64,000 nt of DNA from Paenibacillus ehimensis NBRC 15659 (GCF_004000785.1 NZ_BILX01000003.1:62001-126000), one strand, 5' to 3'. Positions 52,703 through 61,205 are shown, numbered from the stretch's first letter. Made by a program: numbers and translations. The notes: generated by a model not told the origin, from the letters alone.

Positions 52703-53266
52703 TCAGAATAGCTTCTGTATTCCTTGGATAATACCGGGAAGGCTGATCTTGACATTCGTCTCCCCTTCCAGAGGCTCGAACGGCTGCCGGCTGGAGACCC
52801 ATTTGCCCAACCGGTGCCGCTCGCGCTTCTCGGCCAATTCGTTCTCGTCGATCCACTGCAGCGTATTGGTCGGGCAAACGGATGCGCACATCGGCGGAAT
52901 GCCGTCCTTCGTGCGGTCGTAGCAAAGATCGCATTTATACATCAGGTTCTGCTCTTCATCGAATTTCGGAATTCCGTAAGGGCAGGCAATCGTGCAGTTC
53001 TGGCAGCCGATGCATTTCTCGACGAGAGCGGACAGCACCGCGCCTTCTTCCGTTATTTGGATGGCTTGCGCCGGACAGCTTCTGGCGCATGCCGGGTTGA
53101 CGCAGTGCAGACACATGAGCGGAATCGTCTGCCGGTCTACAAACGGGTTGACATCATATACGTAATTGCGGTTGCGTTCCTCGTGACCGCCGCATTGCGT
53201 ACAAGCGGCGAGACAGCTTCGGCAGCCGATGCAGTTGTCCATTTCGATATATAATATTTTTTTCAC
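52703..53266 (-). CDS. Four-cluster 4Fe-4S ferredoxin subunit (NrfC/HycB type)
   Basis: The 187-residue electron-transfer protein has four Cys motifs: CIGCRSCLAACTQC (11-24), CLHCVNPACARSCP, CIGCQNCTIACPYG and CDLCYDRTKDGIPPMCASVC. These bind four 4Fe-4S clusters, as in beta subunits of DMSO-reductase-family enzymes. No signal peptide, so it faces the cytoplasm with the catalytic subunit. It overlaps the catalytic gene by four bases. It should carry electrons from the membrane subunit to the molybdoenzyme. Confidence 0.92.
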   Translation of the reverse strand: MKKILYIEMDNCIGCRSCLAACTQCGGHEERNRNYVYDVNPFVDRQTIPLMCLHCVNPACARSCPAQAIQITEEGAVLSALVEKCIGCQNCTIACPYGIPKFDEEQNLMYKCDLCYDRTKDGIPPMCASVCPTNTLQWIDENELAEKRERHRLGKWVSSRQPFEPLEGETNVKISLPGIIQGIQKLF

Positions 53267-55440
53267 AGCAGTGCCCCCTTCGTCCCGTTCGCCAGCTTCT
53301 CAATCTGGGCTGCGCAAGCTTTAAACTCCGGCATTCGCGACATCGGGTCAAGCGCGGCAATGGTCAGCAGATTGATCGACTGCTCATGCCCGAAATGATA
53401 AGGGACGAAAACGGTATCTTGACGTATGGCTTCGATGATCTTCACCTTAAAGTACGCTTCGCCTCGGCGAGTATACAAACGAACAATTTCTTCATGTTCG
53501 ATGCCGTACAGCTTAGCCGTTTCCGGGTGAACCTCGACGAACGGCTCCGGACACATATCCCGCAAAAACGGAATTCTTCGCGTTTGGTTTCCGGATAAGT
53601 AATGATAGACGACCCTGCCGGTTGTCAGCCTGAGCGGATACTGTTCACACGGCTCTTCCGCAGGCGGCCGGTAAGGAAGCGCGCATATTTTCGCTTTGCC
53701 GTCCGGATGATAAAACTTTTTGTCCAAAAACATATAGGGAGTTCCTTGATCCTGCTCGTCCCGGCAGGGCCAGAAAACGCCGTTTTGCTTCTCGATTTTA
53801 TCCCATGTGGCCCCGTAATAATCCGCATAGCCGCCTTTGGAGGCCAGCCTGAATTCCTCCGCGACCTTGCTGGCCGTCGTAAGATGCCGGAAATATTGGC
53901 CACGGCCGAGACGCTCGGACAGCTCCACCTGAATCTGCCAATCCGGCTTCGACTCGCCAAGCGGCTCCTGGGCTTTATTGATCTTGATGATCCGGCCCTC
54001 CAGGTTGGTTACGGTGCCTTCATCCTCCGACCACGTTACGGAAGGAAGAACGACATCGGCAAATTCCGCCGATTCCGACAAAAACATATCGCAGCAAACC
54101 ATGAAATCCAAGCTTTTCAGCGCAGAGCGGACGAAGTTTTGATTCGGCGCGGAAACTGCGGGATTGGAGCACAACAAATATAAGCCGCGGATCGTTTTTT
54201 CGGTCATCAATTCGAACATTTCATAAGCCGAAACGCCGGGCTGCGGCATCTCTTCCGGCGTAATTCCCCAGACGCTGCACACTTCCTGCACGTGCTTCGG
54301 ATTCGTGATTTTGCGGTAGCCCGGAAGCGCATCCGCCTTCTGTCCGTGCTCCCGGCCGCCCTGGCCGTTTCCTTGGCCTGTAAACGTGGCTACCCCGGAT
54401 TTGGGCCGGCCGATTTTGCCGGTGACCAGACACATATTCGTATAGGCCGAGACGTTGTCCGTTCCTTTATGCTGCTGCTCGATCCCGCGCGCGAACATGA
54501 CGACGGCATTCGGCGCTTTACCGTAGATTTCTGCGGCGCGGATCAGCTTCTCCGGTGCCACTCCTGTAATTTCGCTCGTATACTCCGGGGTAAACGCCTT
54601 CACGACTTCCATCGTTTCTTCAAAGCCGTTCGTATGCTCGCGAATAAACGCTTCATCCGCAAAGCCTTGCTGAACAAGCAAATTGACCATGCAGTTCGCG
54701 AGCGCGAGATCAGTGCCGGGCTTGAGATCGAGATGGACGTCGGCGCGTCTCGCAATCGGGGTTTCCCTTGGGTCCGCTACGATCAGGTATCCCCCGCGGT
54801 TCTGTACCTCCCACACCCGGAACATCGAGGTCGGATGGCATTCGGCCGTATTGCTTCCGGCAATAAACAAGCAGTCCGTCTGGTGAATATCCGTCCATGG
54901 CAGCGTAGAGCCGCGATCCACCCCAAGGCTGCGCATGAATCCGGCTGCGGCGCTGGACATGCAGAATCTGCCGTTGTAATCGATATAACGTGTCTGCAGG
55001 GCGACCCGGGCAAATTTGCCGGTCAGATAGCACTTTTCATTCGTCATGGACACGCCGCTGAACACGGACAAAGAATCCTTGCCGTAATTGTTCTGCAGTT
55101 CCTTGAACTTCCGCGCAATCAAGTCATAGGCTTCGTCCCACGACGCTTCCCGGAAGCCTTCCTTCGTTCCTTTCTTCGAAGCGTCGTCCCGGATCAACGG
55201 CCGGAGCAGCCGGTCGTCATGGTTCGTCTGCTGGTAAGCGGTCACGCCTTTCGGGCACATTTTACCCAGATTCACCGGAAAATCGTACCTTGGCTCTACC
55301 CCGATAATCTTGTTGCTATCCGTATCCACCCTTAAATTCATGCCGCACTGCATGCCGCAGTAAGAACAGTGGGTCGGAACCAGCTTTTCCTTCGGGTGAT
55401 GCTTATTCTCAATGTCGCGGTAAAATTTATCCTTTGGCAT
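53263..55440 (-). CDS. Molybdopterin oxidoreductase, nitrate reductase-like (NapA/NasC/FdhF family)
   Basis: The 725-residue catalytic subunit has CSYCGMQCGMNLRVD and KMCPKG, the four Cys of its own 4Fe-4S cluster. NGRFCMSSAAAGFMRS contains the Cys predicted to ligate molybdenum, as in NapA and assimilatory nitrate reductases. TGKIGRPKSGVATFTGQGNG follows, and a C-terminal dinucleotide-binding domain begins LRLTTGRVVYHYLSGNQTRR. No Tat signal, hence cytoplasmic. Nitrate reduction is the best reading given the neighbouring NarK-like transporter, FNR box, haemoglobin and moeA; formate dehydrogenase is the main alternative. Confidence 0.9.
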   Translation of the reverse strand: MPKDKFYRDIENKHHPKEKLVPTHCSYCGMQCGMNLRVDTDSNKIIGVEPRYDFPVNLGKMCPKGVTAYQQTNHDDRLLRPLIRDDASKKGTKEGFREASWDEAYDLIARKFKELQNNYGKDSLSVFSGVSMTNEKCYLTGKFARVALQTRYIDYNGRFCMSSAAAGFMRSLGVDRGSTLPWTDIHQTDCLFIAGSNTAECHPTSMFRVWEVQNRGGYLIVADPRETPIARRADVHLDLKPGTDLALANCMVNLLVQQGFADEAFIREHTNGFEETMEVVKAFTPEYTSEITGVAPEKLIRAAEIYGKAPNAVVMFARGIEQQHKGTDNVSAYTNMCLVTGKIGRPKSGVATFTGQGNGQGGREHGQKADALPGYRKITNPKHVQEVCSVWGITPEEMPQPGVSAYEMFELMTEKTIRGLYLLCSNPAVSAPNQNFVRSALKSLDFMVCCDMFLSESAEFADVVLPSVTWSEDEGTVTNLEGRIIKINKAQEPLGESKPDWQIQVELSERLGRGQYFRHLTTASKVAEEFRLASKGGYADYYGATWDKIEKQNGVFWPCRDEQDQGTPYMFLDKKFYHPDGKAKICALPYRPPAEEPCEQYPLRLTTGRVVYHYLSGNQTRRIPFLRDMCPEPFVEVHPETAKLYGIEHEEIVRLYTRRGEAYFKVKIIEAIRQDTVFVPYHFGHEQSINLLTIAALDPMSRMPEFKACAAQIEKLANGTKGALL

Positions 55441-56467
55441 TCTGGTTCGCCTCCTTGAACTTCACTTCGTGGGTCGGAACACCCGCAAACCGCGACATGC
55501 GATACTTCCGCCGGCAAGGCAGGCACAGCTCGGCCAGATGAAAGCCTTCGTCCATCTTGAATTCTACGCCGCTTTGCTTCAACACTTGGATGACATCGTT
55601 CGATTGCTCGGCCGACACAAACCCGGTGCCGCACACCTTGCAAGCTTTCATTTCTTTCTCCCCGTAGTGCTCCCGGTAATTTCGGGCGAGCACGCTCATC
55701 GGCCGGAACGGAATATGGGCCAATTTGCCGAAAGGCAGATAAATGAGCGTTATAATGACGGACCATTGATGAATCAGCGTAATCACCGGATGGCCCCAGC
55801 CATGCAGGAATATATTCGACCCTGTGAGCATCAAGCCCGTAATGCTGATAAACAGGAGCAGATACAAAGGGAGAAAATCGTATACGAAGGTTTGCTCCGC
55901 TCTCGCCTGCATGTTTTTGATGCGCCGGTACAGCGCCATACACACGCCGGCGATGACCATGAAGGCCGTAATGTTCAGGGCGTTGTAAAACAGAAAGGCA
56001 ATCCAGCCGTCCGCTTTGACCCGCATGATATCGATGCCGAAGCCGACAACCGTGTACATTCCGTTATCGTCCATCGTAAAGTACATCCAACCGAACACAA
56101 GCGGAAACGTAACCAGGCAAGAGAGAATACAGCCCCACCCCAGCAAAATGTGCTGCGTCCAGCGGTATACACCGCGATTCCAGACAAAGCGGTAGGTGGC
56201 CAAATGCTCAACGGTCGTTTGCGGAGTGCTTCTGCGAAACAGCAGCCGAAGGCCTTTTTTCATGATGATTTTCGTCGGCGGACGTTCGCCCCAGGCGATA
56301 AAGCGGTAGAAAAAGCCTCCGATAAATACGACCGTACCGACCATGTAACCGTATAAAGCCAAATCGATATGCGTAAAAAAGCGGGACCCGATATACATCA
56401 GAATGATGAGAAAAACAACCGTAAAGAAATACATCTTGGCAAATTTCGATGCAAACGCCCGGTCCAT
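55427..56467 (-). CDS. NarI-like membrane cytochrome subunit with C-terminal zinc-binding-like domain
   Basis: The 346-residue protein has about six membrane helices (FFTVVFLIILMYIGSRFF, HILLGWGCILSCLVTFPLVF, YDFLPLYLLLFISITGLML). Histidines in HPVITLIHQWSVIITLIYLP resemble the haem b ligands of nitrate reductase gamma subunits. The last 80 residues form a soluble domain with CKVCG and LCLPCRRK, two CxxC pairs suited to zinc or a rubredoxin-like iron. First gene of the operon, directly behind the FNR box at 56531-56546. It should oxidise menaquinol and feed the ferredoxin subunit. Confidence 0.82.
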   Translation of the reverse strand: MDRAFASKFAKMYFFTVVFLIILMYIGSRFFTHIDLALYGYMVGTVVFIGGFFYRFIAWGERPPTKIIMKKGLRLLFRRSTPQTTVEHLATYRFVWNRGVYRWTQHILLGWGCILSCLVTFPLVFGWMYFTMDDNGMYTVVGFGIDIMRVKADGWIAFLFYNALNITAFMVIAGVCMALYRRIKNMQARAEQTFVYDFLPLYLLLFISITGLMLTGSNIFLHGWGHPVITLIHQWSVIITLIYLPFGKLAHIPFRPMSVLARNYREHYGEKEMKACKVCGTGFVSAEQSNDVIQVLKQSGVEFKMDEGFHLAELCLPCRRKYRMSRFAGVPTHEVKFKEANQNAKG

Positions 56468-56502
56468 GTTTTGACCTCCATAATTCGTTTTTGGTCACTT
56501 TC

Positions 56503-56546
56503 ATTAAAGCACTGCCCTTTCCCCATTGACTGTGACAATCGTCACA
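56503..56546 (-). promoter_or_regulatory. FNR-type class II promoter of the molybdoenzyme operon
   Basis: TGTGACAATCGTCACA (56531-56546) is a perfect TGTGA-N6-TCACA FNR box. On the minus strand TTTAAT (56503-56508) lies where a -10 is expected if the box is centred near -41.5. The first gene starts at 56467. Confidence 0.85.
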
Positions 56547-56595
56547 AGATGATGTGCGCCGGCCCAAAACGGTGATTTTGTTCAAAAAACATACA

Positions 56596-57690
56596 TCACT
56601 CCGCTGCATAGGCTTTTGGAACGTAAGCACAGTAGGGATCGCTTTCCAGATAATCTCCCGTAACGGCATAGGCTCTCGCCCTCGAGCCTCCGCACAATTC
56701 CTTGAATTCACAAGCCCCGCACTTGCCCTTTAACAGCGACTTGTCGCGTAATGCGGTCAGGACCGGAGAGCTCCGATAAATGTCCGTTAGCGGCCGCTCC
56801 CGGACATTGCCGCATCCGACAGGCAAAAATCCGCTTGGGTACACCTCCCCGATATGGCTGATAAACACAAACCCGTCCCCGTCATTCACTCCCTTTGGCG
56901 CGCGTCCGAGAAGATCCAGGCGTTTCGTTCCGGCGGCCGCAGCATGCTCGCCCAAACGCCGCTTTTCCTGCAGAAAAACACGCCGGTAGTGGGGCGCTTC
57001 CGTTGCTTTGACGCCATACGGCATCTTGTGCTGGATACGAAACAGCCACTTCATCACCTCTTCGTGCTGCTCCGGGTCGATGACATCCTCCACCATCCCC
57101 CGACCGGTAGGCACAAGGAAAAATACGCTCCACAGCACAGCCCCCATCTCCCTGACCTTGTCCGCAACCGCTTCCAGATCATGAAGATTATACCGGGATA
57201 CGGTTGTATTCACCTGAATCGGGATTTGCTGCTCCTGTAAGTGCCCGATCCCTTTCATGGTCAGATCGTAAGATCCCTTCGTTCCGCGAAAATGGTCATG
57301 AATCTCCGCGCAGGAGCCGTCGAGACTGAAAGCCCATCGCGACAGCCCGGCTTCCTTAGCCTTGCGGACCGCTTCGCGCGTCACCTTCGGCGTAGCGCTC
57401 GGCGTCATGGAGACGGAAAGGCCTCTCTCTTCGATCGCATAGCGGGCAAGCTCGAACAGATCGGGGCGCATTAACGGATCTCCGCCGGTAAAGACGAATA
57501 GCGGGTTATCCATTCTCGCGATCTCGTCGATGAGCTGCTTCCCCTCTTCGAAAGACAGCTGTCGGGGATCCGCCCTATACTGTGCCTCCGCACGGCAGTG
57601 CAGACATTTCAAAGCGCAGGAGCGGGTGACTTCCCAGATGACGATGAATGGATTGTCGTTGTAATTCCTTTCTTTTATCATAGGCAACAA
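56596..57690 (-). CDS. Radical SAM/SPASM enzyme (NirJ/AhbD-like group)
   Basis: The 364-residue enzyme has NPFIVIWEVTRSCALKCLHC followed by RAEAQ, the CxxxCxxC radical SAM cluster, then TGGDPLMRPDLFELARYA and SLDGSCAEIHDHFRG. The C-terminal SPASM Cys set is in KCGACEFKELCGG and DPYCAYVP. This group includes haem-related decarboxylases such as NirJ and AhbD and small-peptide maturases; substrate unknown. The TTG at 57690 is preferred for its AGAGGGGG site and because longer starts would run into the divergent haemoglobin promoter; ATG 57681 is the alternative. It lies between the nitrate-type operon and the globin gene. Confidence 0.85.
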   Translation of the reverse strand: MLPMIKERNYNDNPFIVIWEVTRSCALKCLHCRAEAQYRADPRQLSFEEGKQLIDEIARMDNPLFVFTGGDPLMRPDLFELARYAIEERGLSVSMTPSATPKVTREAVRKAKEAGLSRWAFSLDGSCAEIHDHFRGTKGSYDLTMKGIGHLQEQQIPIQVNTTVSRYNLHDLEAVADKVREMGAVLWSVFFLVPTGRGMVEDVIDPEQHEEVMKWLFRIQHKMPYGVKATEAPHYRRVFLQEKRRLGEHAAAAGTKRLDLLGRAPKGVNDGDGFVFISHIGEVYPSGFLPVGCGNVRERPLTDIYRSSPVLTALRDKSLLKGKCGACEFKELCGGSRARAYAVTGDYLESDPYCAYVPKAYAAE

Positions 57691-57794
57691 ACTAAAATCC
57701 CCCTCTTCTTCTTGGCAATGTGATGCAGGAATCTTCGACAATTCCGAAAAGAAAGCATGTATATTTTTACTAATCGGAAGCATCCTACTTGTCA

Positions 57795-57817
57795 TATAAT
57801 GACTCGGGAGGACTGTT
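57795..57817 (+). promoter_or_regulatory. Haemoglobin gene -10 and ribosome site
   Basis: TATAAT (57795-57800) is followed by GGGAGGA just before ATG 57818. The start of transcription would fall in or next to the ribosome site, giving a very short leader. No clear -35 or FNR box is seen. Confidence 0.45.
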
Positions 57818-58183
57818 ATGGAAACGACGAACACCCTTTACGAAAAATTAGGCGGAGAACAGGCCATTTCCAAAGTCGTCGACTATTTTTACGAGCTTGT
57901 GTTGGCGGACGATACCGTAAACGAATTTTTTAAGAACACGGATATGGAGCAACAACGGCGCCACCAGACCAAATTTATCAGCTTTGCGTTAGGGGGGCCG
58001 AACCAATACACGGGAAAATCCATGGCCAAAGCTCACGAGGGCATGAACCTGCAGCCGGTTCATTTTAATGCCATCGTCAAGCATTTGCATGATGCACTTG
58101 CACATTTCGGCGTTGGCGAACCGGAAATCGAGCAAGCCTTATCTCATGTCGCTGAAGTTAAGGACGACATTTTGTACAAATAG
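57818..58183 (+). CDS. Truncated haemoglobin, group I
   Basis: The 121-residue globin begins YEKLGGEQAISKVVDYFYEL and has FISFALGGPNQYTGKSM, then AHEGM, in which His is the proximal haem ligand, followed by HFNAIVKHLHDAL. The LGGP and YTGKSM pattern is that of group I (GlbN-like) truncated haemoglobins. These bind O2 and NO, and next to nitrate-respiration genes NO detoxification is the likely role. The gene is divergent from the radical SAM gene and convergent with the transporter gene. Confidence 0.93.
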   Translation: METTNTLYEKLGGEQAISKVVDYFYELVLADDTVNEFFKNTDMEQQRRHQTKFISFALGGPNQYTGKSMAKAHEGMNLQPVHFNAIVKHLHDALAHFGVGEPEIEQALSHVAEVKDDILYK

Positions 58184-58198
58184 AACAGGATAAGAATA

Positions 58199-58247
58199 CT
58201 GAGAAAGACCGAAGACTTGAACGGATCCGGAGTTTTCTCAATTCTTT
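58199..58247. terminator. Hairpin between convergent globin and transporter genes
   Basis: TGAGAAA pairs with TTTCTCA, with an inner CCG/CGG, followed by ATTCTTTTTATTT on the plus strand. It fills the gap between the two stops. Confidence 0.55.
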
Positions 58248-59750
58248 TTATTTATTTCTCAGCTCCGAAATGTCGCTGAACATCCCCGCATAATGCTTCA
58301 CTTCGCCGGCGTCGTTTTTGATGGCGCTGATCGTCAGCCATTGAAGGTATTCGTCCCCGTTTTTCCTCCGGTTCCATATTTCTCCCTGCCAGAAGCCCTT
58401 CTCTTTGATCGTTTTCCACATCGCGGCATAAAAATCCGACGGCTGCTTGCCTGATTTTAAAATGCGCGGATTCTCCCCGATGATTTCCTCCTGCGTATAG
58501 CCGGTCACTTTGGTGAACGCCGGATTCACCTGCCGGATCGTCCCCTTCAAATCCGTGATAACAATGGCTTCCGCCGTATTTTCAATAATTTCCGCAGCCA
58601 AATGGAGCCGGTCTTGATAGTACATCCAAAACACAAGGACAAGGCTGACCAAAGCAAACTCGGACAAGGCCATGAAGCCGATGGCATAGTGGCCTGTCAA
58701 GCTGAGTAACGACGCGAGAATCAATGGCGGGAAAAATCCCCCGAGTCCGCCCATGGCAGAAACGATTCCGTTCACAATCCCGGCCTGCTTCAGGAAATAG
58801 AGAGGCACCAGCTTGAAAATCGTACCGTTTCCCGTCCCTGCGCAAACCGCAATCAGCAGACAACCGACGGTATAAAGCTGAATGTCCGGCGAAAAGGAAA
58901 GCAAGATGCCGGATAAGGTCAGCCCGCCAAATACGAACATCAGAATGACGAAAGAATTGAACTTGTCGCCCAGCCATCCGCCGACCGGCCGTGCCGCCGT
59001 CGCGATCGCAATAAATACAGCCGTTCGGAAGCCCGCGTCCGCCTTGGCCAATTGGAAGTGGCTGACGAGAAAATTCGGCAAATAGATGGTGAACGCGACG
59101 AAGCAGCCGAAGGTGATGAAATAAAACAAACTGATCGCCCACAGCCTCGGGTTGCGGTAGATTTCCTTCATCTGTTCCCGTACCGGGGTCACAACCTTCG
59201 GCTCCTTCCGATCGCCGAGAAACACATGAAGGAGGACAAACACGGCAAGCAGAACCAAATACAGCTGGACGGTGGCAGACCATCCGATCGAGCTTGCGAC
59301 AACGGGAGCGCCGAACGCCGACACCGCCGTCCCAAGGTTACCAATGCCGTAAAGTCCGTTCACGGAACCGTGCTTTTCCTTCGGATAATATTTCGGCAGC
59401 GAGGTAACGCCGACCGAAAATACGGCGCCGCCGATCCCGAGGAAGAAACCGCCGATCAGCAGATCGACGAACGTTGTCGCCTGGCTTACATAATAGACGG
59501 GAAACAGCAGCAGAACAAAGCTGATGGCGAACAGCTTTCGTGCGCCGTATTTATTCGTCCAGAAACCGATCGGAATGCGCAGGACCGAACCCAGAATCAC
59601 GGGTACGGCCGTTACCCAGGACAGCTGGCCCGGGGTCATCGGGATGTCCGACTTGATGAAAGGCATGAGCGAAGACAGAATCACCCAAACCGCAAAACCG
59701 AGAATTAGACTTACCGTTTGCAACGGCAATTGAAGCTTTCGAACATCCAT
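58248..59750 (-). CDS. NarK-like nitrate/nitrite MFS transporter fused to a C-terminal PAS domain
   Basis: The 500-residue protein has twelve predicted membrane segments. NarK/NasA-like features include GVTSLPKYYPKEKHGSVNGL, GIGNLGTAVSAFGAPVVASS and GTGNGTIFKLVPLYFLKQAG, where the Gly-rich runs match the nitrate signatures. After helix 12 (about residue 380) comes a PAS domain with ENTAEAIVITDLKGTIRQVN, TGYTQEEIIGENPRILKSGK and a PAC tail ending YAGMFSDISELRNK. No kinase or GGDEF follows. The ATG 59750 is chosen because GTGGAGGGAAAAAGG precedes it. It should exchange nitrate and nitrite; the PAS may gate transport by redox or ligand (inference). Confidence 0.9.
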   Translation of the reverse strand: MDVRKLQLPLQTVSLILGFAVWVILSSLMPFIKSDIPMTPGQLSWVTAVPVILGSVLRIPIGFWTNKYGARKLFAISFVLLLFPVYYVSQATTFVDLLIGGFFLGIGGAVFSVGVTSLPKYYPKEKHGSVNGLYGIGNLGTAVSAFGAPVVASSIGWSATVQLYLVLLAVFVLLHVFLGDRKEPKVVTPVREQMKEIYRNPRLWAISLFYFITFGCFVAFTIYLPNFLVSHFQLAKADAGFRTAVFIAIATAARPVGGWLGDKFNSFVILMFVFGGLTLSGILLSFSPDIQLYTVGCLLIAVCAGTGNGTIFKLVPLYFLKQAGIVNGIVSAMGGLGGFFPPLILASLLSLTGHYAIGFMALSEFALVSLVLVFWMYYQDRLHLAAEIIENTAEAIVITDLKGTIRQVNPAFTKVTGYTQEEIIGENPRILKSGKQPSDFYAAMWKTIKEKGFWQGEIWNRRKNGDEYLQWLTISAIKNDAGEVKHYAGMFSDISELRNK

Positions 59751-59928
59751 CCTTTTTCCCTCCACTCTTTTGTACATCGTCATCATTTCCATTTCATAAA
59801 GTCCGCTTCGGCTTAATGCCTAGGGGACGAAACGTGCTGCGGTGCAAACCGGTTACCGGTCCGCCTCCTCTTCCCAAGTGTAACGATGCCTCCTTTACGG
59901 AAAGTTCTTTTCAATCAGGATCATCCTG

Positions 59929-59972
59929 AAAATAGCATTTCTCATCAGTTCCTCTCTGTGACACAAATCATC
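59929..59972 (-). promoter_or_regulatory. FNR-like promoter of the transporter gene
   Basis: TGTGACACAAATCATC (59957-59972) has one perfect half of the FNR box and a degenerate second half. TATTTT (59929-59934) lies at the same distance as in the molybdoenzyme promoter. The leader would be about 170 bases; a repeated ACCGGT word lies in it near 59850. Confidence 0.55.
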
Positions 59973-59990
59973 AAAAACCGCATTTATGTA

Positions 59991-60012
59991 GTGAAAAATG
60001 ATTCATTTTCAC
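59991..60012. repeat. 22-bp imperfect palindrome upstream of FNR-like box
   Basis: GTGAAAAATGATTCATTTTCAC reads nearly the same on both strands. It lies about 20 bases upstream of the FNR-like box and may be a second regulator site for the transporter gene. Confidence 0.4.
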
Positions 60013-60048
60013 ACAATATACACAAAATAGTCGAATACCGGCATCCTG

Positions 60049-60348
60049 TTATCCTGCGCCCAGGTGGTTGTTTTCTTCGCAGGAAAGCTGCCACGCGCGC
60101 AGTTCATAGCTTTCCGTGCCGGTGGGTACAAACGGACCGGATTCGGCGACGCTCCGTGCTTCTTCGCAGCTAGAAGCACGGATAATCACCATTCCTCCCT
60201 CATAATCGGATAACGGTCCGCAAAGCTCCAATTGACCGTTTTGCTCCAGCTTGCGCAGAAAAGCAATATGTTTTCGGATCAGGTCTTCCGTTAATCTCTT
60301 TCCAGAATTCAGCGATAACAAAATCACATACCTTGTGAACTTCGTCAT
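60049..60348 (-). CDS. YciI-family protein
   Basis: The 99-residue protein of the dimeric alpha-beta barrel YciI/DGPF type has YVILLSLNSGKRLTEDLIRK, then HIAFLRKLEQNGQLELCGPL, and GGMVIIRASSCEEARSVAES, with the conserved His in the first helix and Asp in the SDYEGG turn. YciI-like proteins are small enzymes or accessory proteins of mostly unknown function. ATG 60348 follows GGGGGTTGAG; TTG 60354 is possible. It is 40 bases after the scdA gene on the same strand, so it probably shares the anaerobic promoter. Confidence 0.85.
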   Translation of the reverse strand: MTKFTRYVILLSLNSGKRLTEDLIRKHIAFLRKLEQNGQLELCGPLSDYEGGMVIIRASSCEEARSVAESGPFVPTGTESYELRAWQLSCEENNHLGAG

Positions 60349-60388
60349 GCTCAACCCCCGTTGTTCCAGCGCTACAAGCTTAACTCCC

Positions 60389-61105
60389 TTAAGATTCGTT
60401 GGCGGGACTGCTCACGCGCCGGAAAAGAATGTTGTTTTCCAAGTGGATATGCTGGAACAAATCCGATTCGAGCTCCTGCAGCTTGTGGAACGCTAGCGTG
60501 TAAGTCCGGCACGCGCCGGCGGGCAGCTCGTAATCGCTTGTTACGGCTCTCATCTCGTGCAGGAGATTGCCGACTCCGCTGTGATCCGCCTCTAGCTCCC
60601 TAATCGCATCCGCCGTTTTTTCCGCAAGGAATGGGGCCGGATTGCTCTCCAATTCCCTGATTAACGGAAAGACAGTCGCCTCTTCGGCAATCAAATGCTG
60701 CTCCAGCTCCATTTTCATCTGATGAAAAAGCATATGAAGCTTGGCCAGCTCACGGCGTCCCGGACCGTGTACCCGCAAAATTTTAGTGACGAATTCGCTT
60801 AACACAGGGAGCTCTCGTTCCAAATACGCGTGATGCGTGGTGACGATATGATCGATCAACTGGCTCGACGAGAGCTTGCGCCAGTCCGTGTTGGGATCGG
60901 TTTTTTTATTCGCTTCCGCGTAGAACCGGTTCAGTTTTTCGATGAAAGCTGCTGCCTCAATGTTTTTCTGTCTTAGCGCTGTTATCAGGGAACGGCCCCC
61001 GCCGCAGCAAAAGTCGATGCCGTGCTCCTGAAATAAGTTGCTGGACCCGGGAAAAGCGGTCACAATTTGTCCAATCGTTTCGGAACCGTTAAAAGCCATG
61101 CTCAT
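60389..61105 (-). CDS. scdA: Iron-sulfur cluster repair di-iron protein ScdA/RIC
   Basis: The 238-residue protein has an N-terminal ScdA domain (ETIGQIVTAFPGSSNLFQEH, then GIDFCCGGGRSL). A hemerythrin-like helical domain follows, with HHAYLERELPVLSEF, HMLFHQMKMELEQHLIAEE, ADHSGVGNLLHEMRA and FQHIHLENNILFRRV, whose His and Glu bind two irons. RIC proteins repair Fe-S clusters damaged by nitric oxide and oxidants, fitting a nitrate-reduction locus. ATG 61105 follows AAAGGAGGTC. The FNR-like promoter at 61163-61205 lies directly upstream. Confidence 0.94.
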   Translation of the reverse strand: MSMAFNGSETIGQIVTAFPGSSNLFQEHGIDFCCGGGRSLITALRQKNIEAAAFIEKLNRFYAEANKKTDPNTDWRKLSSSQLIDHIVTTHHAYLERELPVLSEFVTKILRVHGPGRRELAKLHMLFHQMKMELEQHLIAEEATVFPLIRELESNPAPFLAEKTADAIRELEADHSGVGNLLHEMRAVTSDYELPAGACRTYTLAFHKLQELESDLFQHIHLENNILFRRVSSPANES

Positions 61106-61162
61106 TGGTTTGACCTCCTTTTGACATGACCGTTGATCCTCATGATCATGTTCTTGTCTAAA

Positions 61163-61205
61163 ATTGTAATGCAATGAGCGCAAGCCGACTGTGTTTGCAA
61201 TCACG
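61163..61205 (-). promoter_or_regulatory. FNR-like promoter of scdA-yciI
   Basis: TGTGTTTGCAATCACG (61190-61205) is an FNR box with one mismatch in each half. TACAAT (61163-61168, minus) lies at nearly the same spacing as in the other two promoters. Confidence 0.55.

Noticed and set aside
54292-55335. 347-codon plus-strand frame opposite the molybdoenzyme gene
   Set aside because: Antisense shadow: the minus strand encodes a clear molybdoenzyme with conserved motifs through the whole region.
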